Shown here: in pieces, positions 60,844-64,000 of the stretch | How the letters are laid out: every line of letters begins with the position of its first letter | How positions within the stretch are numbered: the stretch's first letter is position 1 | Assembly (NCBI RefSeq): GCF_040954835.1 | Contig: NC_090698.1 | Location: 54,136,284-54,200,283, forward strand | Direction: 5' to 3' | Origin: Lepisosteus oculatus | Lineage: Eukaryota; Chordata; Actinopteri; Semionotiformes; Lepisosteidae | DNA: 64,000 nucleotides | Position numbers and translations under genes: made by a program | The notes under the pieces: generated by a model | Databases searched by the model: none | What the model was told of the DNA's origin: nothing | What the model saw: the letters and a program-made list of their open reading frames with translations, nothing else

Positions 60844-61567
60844 CTGTCACCATGACTTGTGACAGGCATGATACATCTACCACAATGCAGCTACCTAACC
60901 AAATAGTTTTCCTGTAAGTTCCCGAGGAGGCCATAGTACAGCTTGGTGACTTAACACTGTACGGTCTGGAACCAGACAATATAAGACCAAACTTGAAGTC
61001 ATGGATGCCTTCAGGTGCCACACTATTGAATTGGATAGAAATCCAAGAAACAGTAAGCCCTGAAGAGGTACAGGTAGTTAGTTTGCTTTAATGGAACAAA
61101 CCTCCAAACAACCCTAGCAGATACCCAACACAGGTGTCGTGGTTTATCAGGGGGGCTGGGAACAGGAACCGGTGTTATTGTAACACTGCTGCTGGGTAGC
61201 TGGATCATGACTGACAGTGTACTCTGAATGCTGTACTCTTACATCAAGATGTACTCCGGGTAGCACGAATGAGTCAAAGGTAGCATGTCAAAAGAAAGGA
61301 AGTGACTCCTCCCCAAATATCTACTACAGAGGTATCAGATATTGACAGTGAACTTCCTGATGTGTAATTCCTAGACTGAGATCATGTCTCTTACCTTGTT
61401 TATACATACTCCAGATGTTGTTCATAATGTTTGTATCCAATGCGGGTTCCGGTATGAATTCTCGAGGAGTAATGTGAACATTTAAGGTTAATGTTCTAAT
61501 GACAAGGGACATCACTTAACTCGTTTCGTTTTGAAGGCAACAACGCCTCAGGACCTCGTGACCTTCA
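60844..61567 (+). pseudogene. Broken continuation downstream of ORF C
   Basis: Protein-like text (ISLEVPEEA-type and QLGDLTLYGLEPDNIRPN, then LLNWIEIQETVSPEEVQV) continues in a shifted frame with at least two stops. It was not assigned to a family. Confidence 0.35.
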
Positions 61568-61580
61568 AAAAGGGGGGATA

Positions 61581-62949
61581 TGTAGCGGCGAGGCTTATTA
61601 ATAAGACAGAATTAAGTGTTGCTGTGCTTTCCCAAATGAGGCCTCATCTCTCTGTTCATCTCTGTGGTGCAGCCACAGAGAAACTATTAATGCAGGCTGA
61701 TTTAAAGATGTTTTCTTTTGATAAGGGACAGCTCCCAAATGGGGATGCACTTAGCTAAGCCTGGCTATCATGATCAATGGTCATCCATTGGCACCTATCT
61801 GTCTAGGGAGTGCCAGATGGACATCTGGACTGCATTCTTAAGTGTCAGGAGTAAGTGACTCATATCTCACCTTGATCAACCAATCAGGGACTGGTAGGGC
61901 CGAGTAACCCACGTGGGACTCTGATGCCCATGAAACTTTCAGCCAATGAACGAGCTGAAGTTCCTCCAGGTAAAAACAGGCAACACAGAGGGCCTGAAAG
62001 AATTCTGTGGACAATTCTAAAGGGAATTCAAAGGAGAATTCCAGGGCAGGACGGCCCAGGAGCATTAGGCTCCCAAGGGCAGGACATTCTCGCAGCGCGC
62101 CTTCTGACCATCCTGAGACTCAGCCCGGACAACCACGGAACGGCCAGTGTGTCCGAGTGCCAGAACTTTCCTTTGTTCTAAGAGTCTAGAGCGGAGGTTG
62201 CCAGACATTAACCAGAGGATCCACCCGAGGTTAGCATCTGCAGCAAGCCTCATGAACAGGTCGGAACTGTGGACAGCTAAATCACTATTCAGAACTAGCG
62301 CTTCATCAGGAACGAACCGGTCCTCTTCCTGACTTGCTGTGACCCACAGTCATCTTTTCTCCTGTGCACAAACTTTGCTAGTTAAAGCCAACACTAACTA
62401 GCCGGTCAGTGAACATCAGCAGTGCACCGTCGCAAGCAGCACAGCACAGCCTGGCACGGAGCCAGAGAGCCCGCAGGAGATCTGAATCCCGAGAGATTGG
62501 ATGAGTATTCAACTTCACTGCATTACAGCTCGAGAATTCAATTGTTATCCCAACCAGTTGATATCAATTTAATTCCTAAGAGTTATGTACTTGTTTTGAG
62601 TATCTAATGTAGAAGTTGTAACCAAGTTCACTTTATGAAACGGTCTAAATGAATGATATACTGAACGTATGTCCTCTTGATATATGTAACTCTTCGTCAC
62701 TGAATGAATATATACCTTTTGTATTCTGATAACCCTCTCAATAAGATCTGTTAGGTTTACATGCATATTCTATGTATTAATAAATGTATCCTCGTGTATT
62801 AGTACCTGTGTGCGTTGTTTGAGTTATATTGCATGGTTGAATTCTAAAACCATTAAAATAATCATTTTGTGATTTACTGCTACAATTAATAATTGTCCCA
62901 GTAAATGCCCAAACCCTACAGAACTGGTGCCTCGTGAGAGCACACTACA
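61581..62949 (+). repeat. 3' LTR (~1.37 kb)
   Basis: Begins TGTAGCGGCGAGG right after the purine tract. Ends with CTACA at 62945-62949, mirroring TGTAG; an earlier CTACA at 62916-62920 is an alternative end. AATAAA lies at about 62779, and a TATA-like ATATATACC at about 62708. The later end fits the flanking Tc1 text, which resumes with GACTCTTTCACATTTT. Confidence 0.7.
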
Positions 62950-63190
62950 GACTCTTTCACATTTTATTGTGTTGGAATCTTAAAATGTGTTTAATTGGGA
63001 TTTATTGCCACTGATCGACACAAAACACATTATAATGTCAAAGTGATAACACAATTTTACAGACCCTGCTAAACTAACTTTAATTATAAAACATTTTTTT
63101 ATTTTTTTTTCCCAATTAAATATATATTTTATAGTGTAACACAATAATGTTAAAAAGTCTAAGGAGGGTGAATACTTTGATAGCCTCTCT

Positions 63191-64000
63191 ATGTTATATA
63201 TGTACATAAGATGTTACATGTTACATTTATACATAATGGATTACACAAACAATAACTTCTCCTGGATATTTTAATCTCAGCTGTTTTACAAAGTCACAAC
63301 AAGTACTGTATCAAGTTTATTCAGAGGCACGTTTACCTCGGTCTTCTTTTTGAAACAATTAAAATACAGAACGTTGGGGAAGCCTGATTTTAAAATAAGA
63401 ACATCAAAATGGCACCTAACTGTAACTGACATGTGACAAATTGTCCAGTCTCCATGACATAATCAGTGTCACAGCTATATTTTCACCTCACCGTTTTGTG
63501 AGGTGATAAGATTAAAAGGAGACAGAGGAATGTAAGAAACTAAAGCCAGTTTTGCTATAGCAACCATTTGACGTAGAAACAATAGGCTGATAGTTGCAGG
63601 AATATTCTACGTTGGCAGGACCTAAGTATATAGAGCCATATACAGCAGCTGAATGTCTCCCAGTTGCTTTCCCATCCCCCAAAAAACTGGACCTATTTCA
63701 TAATGACTATTTTCATTCATTTTTCGCACAGGTTCCTTAAGCATATAGAGGAGGAAACTTCAGTCATTTTTCACCAGCAGTCTTGTTATACTGCAGATCC
63801 TGTGGAGAAGTAAGAAGTTGTTTCACCAATTGAATTAAGGGGCAACTTCAGGGAGACTACTGTAGATTTCTCATGCCTCAAAGAGAAATTTAAGCAGGAC
63901 ACTCCTACTCTTCAGAGCAGTGCCATGACAGCTTTAAGGACCCAAACAGCACCTCCAAAAGCCCAGTGTCAACAAATTATATGTCTGAAAATCTGCTAAA
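63191..64000. other. Intergenic end of window
   Basis: No exon or known repeat seen. Confidence 0.35.

Larger units (their letters stand above)
57968..62949 (+). mobile_element. LTR retroelement, ERV- or Gypsy-like, without visible pol
   Basis: A 158-base 5' LTR remnant (57968-58125) matches the first 158 bases of a long LTR at 61581 with three differences. The LTR begins TGTAG and ends CTACA. A purine tract AAAAAGGGGGG (61568-61578) stands just before the second LTR, as a plus-strand primer should. The inner 3.4 kb holds three open frames, then a stretch with several stops (60844-61560). Reverse transcriptase, integrase and protease motifs are not recognisable. The order (no pol, a membrane protein frame near the 3' end) suggests the remnant of an element with an env-like gene, with gag-pol and most of the 5' LTR deleted. 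Confidence 0.75.
57925..63190 (+). repeat. Tc1-derived short element split by the LTR element
   Basis: The left stub ACTATCATAAGTATTTACCC (57939 on) matches the inverse of the right end GGGTGAATACTTTGATAGCC (63168 on). Between 62950 and 63187 the arms GACTCTTTCACATTTTATTG .. TTTAATTGGGA and CCCAATTAAA .. TAACACAATAATGTTAAAAA are inverted copies. The LTR element separates the left stub from the rest. No transposase remains, so this is a MITE-like Tc1 relative. Confidence 0.6.

Noticed and set aside
62921-62945. TGGTGCCTCGTGAGAG as a retroviral primer binding site
   Set aside because: It follows the alternative LTR end at 62920, but on the wrong (3') side of the element. After TGGTGCC it does not match a tRNA 3' end I know, and the better LTR end at 62949 puts it inside the LTR.
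1-64000. CRISPR array, bacterial operon or phage content
   Set aside because: Spliced vertebrate genes and fish-type transposons fill the window. The only regular repeat is the 60-bp minisatellite, which lacks unique spacers.

Overview
This is nuclear DNA of a vertebrate, most probably a ray-finned fish. Two conserved vertebrate genes with GT-AG introns lie in an AT-rich background full of fish-type transposons: Tc1/mariner, hAT, L2 and CR1-like LINEs, tRNA-derived SINEs and LTR elements. The mix of CR1-like and L2 tails with these SINEs would fit a non-teleost lineage such as gar, bichir, bowfin or sturgeon. That is an inference from repeat style; the species cannot be fixed from the sequence alone.

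Layout. 1-2.3 kb: the end of a Ty3/Gypsy-like pol and its LTR, then a hAT element with a perfect 8-bp target duplication. 2.3-12.8 kb: gene-poor DNA with two SINEs and LINE fragments. 12.8-17.3 kb, minus strand: at least six exons of a CARF/ALS2CR8-like protein with a WRKY-GCM1-type zinc finger; its last exon looks frameshifted. About 18.5-18.8 kb: a GC-richer, probably bidirectional promoter. 19.1-27.5 kb, plus strand: TMED7 in three coding exons, with dead Tc1 and L2 copies in intron 1. 27.5-41.6 kb: the TMED7 3' UTR, nested SINEs, an L2 LINE (31.6-33.6 kb), a young Tc1 element (33.8-35.4 kb) and a CpG-rich 60-bp tandem repeat (39.69-39.88 kb). 41.6-54.8 kb: FEM1C, with a CpG-island promoter, two coding exons separated by an 8-kb intron, and a long 3' UTR. 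58.0-62.9 kb: an LTR element with three open frames, one carrying a membrane segment, and no recognisable pol, inserted in a Tc1-derived repeat.

How the genes relate. TMED7 followed by FEM1C on the same strand is the ancestral vertebrate order. TMED7 is a p24 cargo receptor of the early secretory pathway; FEM1C is the substrate receptor of a CUL2 ubiquitin ligase that reads C-terminal degrons. They are neighbours by descent and show no sign of joint function. TICAM2, which lies between them in tetrapods, was not seen here. Most of the rest is layered transposon history, with at least four nested insertions whose order can be read.
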